The translations under genes and the position numbers were made by a program. 6,060 bases of DNA. It comes from an uncultured Lachnospiraceae bacterium (GTDB lineage: Bacteria > Bacillota > Clostridia > Lachnospirales > Lachnospiraceae). Positions within the stretch are counted from its first letter, which is position 1; every line of letters begins with the position of its first letter. A model generated the notes under the pieces. It had not been told where the DNA came from and did not search any database. It worked only from the letters and a program-made list of their open reading frames with translations. Location: the NCBI GenBank assembly GCA_946537585.1, contig CAMNFX010000088.1, positions 1 to 6,060 on the forward strand. Reading direction: 5' to 3'. Positions 5,216 through 6,060 of this stretch are shown piece after piece.

Positions 5216-6060
5216 ATGGAAAAATTCAAGGCGTTTCTCAAGAGAAAGGATATTGAGATCTCTGTCAAACGTTACCTGATCGACGCGCTTGGTGCGATGG
5301 CGCAGGGCCTGTTCTGTTCGCTGCTGATCGGTACGATCATCAACACGATCGGTACACAGTTCCACATCCCGTTCCTGACGCAGCCTGTCGCTACGGTCAG
5401 CGGTATCGACTATACAGTCGGAGGCCTGGCCTCTGCGATGAGCGGACCTGCGATGGCAGTCGCGATCGGATATGCGCTGCACTGCCCGCCGCTGGTGCTG
5501 TTCTCGATGATCACCGTTGGTTTTGCTTCCAATGCCCTCGGTGGTGCCGGCGGCCCACTGGCAGTGCTGTTTATCGCAATTATTGCTGCCGAAGTGGGAA
5601 AGGCAGTCTCTAAAGAGACCAAAATCGACATCCTGGTGACACCTTTGGTCACGATTGCTGTTGGTATCGCACTTTCTGCATGGTGGGCGCCTGCCATCGG
5701 CAAGGCTGCCATGAAGATGGGCGCTCTGATCATGTGGGCGACCGAGCTGCAGCCCTTCCTGATGGGTATCGTCGTATCGGTACTTGTAGGCGTAGCCCTG
5801 ACCCTTCCGATCTCCTCCGCAGCGATTTGCGCAGCTCTTGGACTCGTCGGTCTTGCGGGCGGTGCTGCGGTTGCGGGATGTTCCGCACAGATGGTCGGTT
5901 TTGCGGTGATGTCCTTTGCCGAAAACGGCTGGGGCGGCCTGGTCTCCCAGGGCATCGGCACCTCGATGCTGCAGATGGGCAACATTGTCCGCAATCCCCG
6001 CATCTGGATAGCACCGATCCTGACCTCCGCGATCACGGGTCCCATCGCGACCTGTATCTT
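5216..6060 (+). CDS. PTS EIIC-like membrane protein (PTS_EIIC_2), 3' partial
   Basis: The first 281 codons of a polytopic membrane protein run off the window end; relatives are, from memory, about 340 residues. It matches the PTS_EIIC_2 family (PF13303), named as a phosphotransferase-system sugar permease subunit. Recognisable stretches are KRYLIDALGAMAQGLF (18-33), SGPAMAVAIGYAL (76-88), KIDILVTPLVTI (136-147), LQPFLMGIVVSVL (178-190), LTLPISSAAI (195-204), AQMVGFAVMS (224-233) and a Gly-rich block ending GNIVRNPRIWI (255-265). Several hydrophobic segments are evident, for example about 34-46, 93-125, 139-160, 180-197 and 205-222. ATG 5216 is the first in-frame start after a TGA at 5210-5212. 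AAAGGAG (5198-5204) lies 11 bases upstream, a rather long spacing. No IIA or IIB gene is visible upstream. The substrate is unknown, and coupling to PTS phosphorylation is inferred from the family name only. Transcription probably starts near 5081 or by read-through of the hairpin at 5086-5116. Confidence 0.85.
   Translation, partial: MEKFKAFLKRKDIEISVKRYLIDALGAMAQGLFCSLLIGTIINTIGTQFHIPFLTQPVATVSGIDYTVGGLASAMSGPAMAVAIGYALHCPPLVLFSMITVGFASNALGGAGGPLAVLFIAIIAAEVGKAVSKETKIDILVTPLVTIAVGIALSAWWAPAIGKAAMKMGALIMWATELQPFLMGIVVSVLVGVALTLPISSAAICAALGLVGLAGGAAVAGCSAQMVGFAVMSFAENGWGGLVSQGIGTSMLQMGNIVRNPRIWIAPILTSAITGPIATCI

Noticed and set aside
5410..6045. Long - strand frame opposite the EIIC-like gene
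   Set aside because: The + strand frame matches PTS_EIIC_2 throughout. The - strand product is Ala/Pro/Ile-rich low-complexity sequence typical of an antisense shadow.

Overview
The window looks like chromosomal DNA from an anaerobic Gram-positive bacterium of the Clostridia, most likely near the Lachnospiraceae. This is an inference. It rests on strong AGGAGG-type ribosome binding sites, moderately GC-rich genes separated by AT-rich intergenic DNA, sigma-A-like promoters, T-tailed hairpin terminators, a DUF3048 (YerB-type) lipoprotein with a Thr/Glu-rich linker, and a PTS_EIIC_2-type membrane protein. No rRNA, tRNA, CRISPR array, insertion sequence or phage gene was seen.

Layout. (1) Positions 1-1793: a short AT-rich leader with a possible promoter, then a complete dihydroxy-acid dehydratase gene (ilvD, + strand) of branched-chain amino acid synthesis. 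(2) Positions 1838-1880: a strong hairpin with T-tracts on both sides, serving two convergent genes. (3) Positions 1909-3291, - strand: a DUF3048 lipoprotein. Its signal peptide is preceded by an in-frame 57-residue extension carrying a degenerate 33-bp (11-residue) tandem repeat. (4) Positions 3292-3709: a divergent intergenic region with one promoter facing each way and an 8-bp-stem inverted repeat. (5) Positions 3710-4900, + strand: a protein of the coenzyme F420:L-glutamate ligase (CofE) family, longer than and divergent from the archaeal enzyme. (6) Positions 4901-5215: two terminator-like hairpins with a good promoter between them. This order could mean attenuation of the next gene. (7) Positions 5216-6060, + strand: the first 281 codons of a PTS EIIC-like membrane protein, cut by the window end.

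The four genes do not form one pathway. Each appears to be its own transcription unit, bounded by terminators or divergent promoters. The region is mostly ordinary housekeeping and accessory metabolism. The points most worth a second look are the 11-residue repeats ahead of the lipoprotein signal peptide, the F420-ligase relative in an organism probably lacking F420, and the promoter-then-terminator arrangement ahead of the EIIC gene. I found no convincing undescribed multi-gene system.
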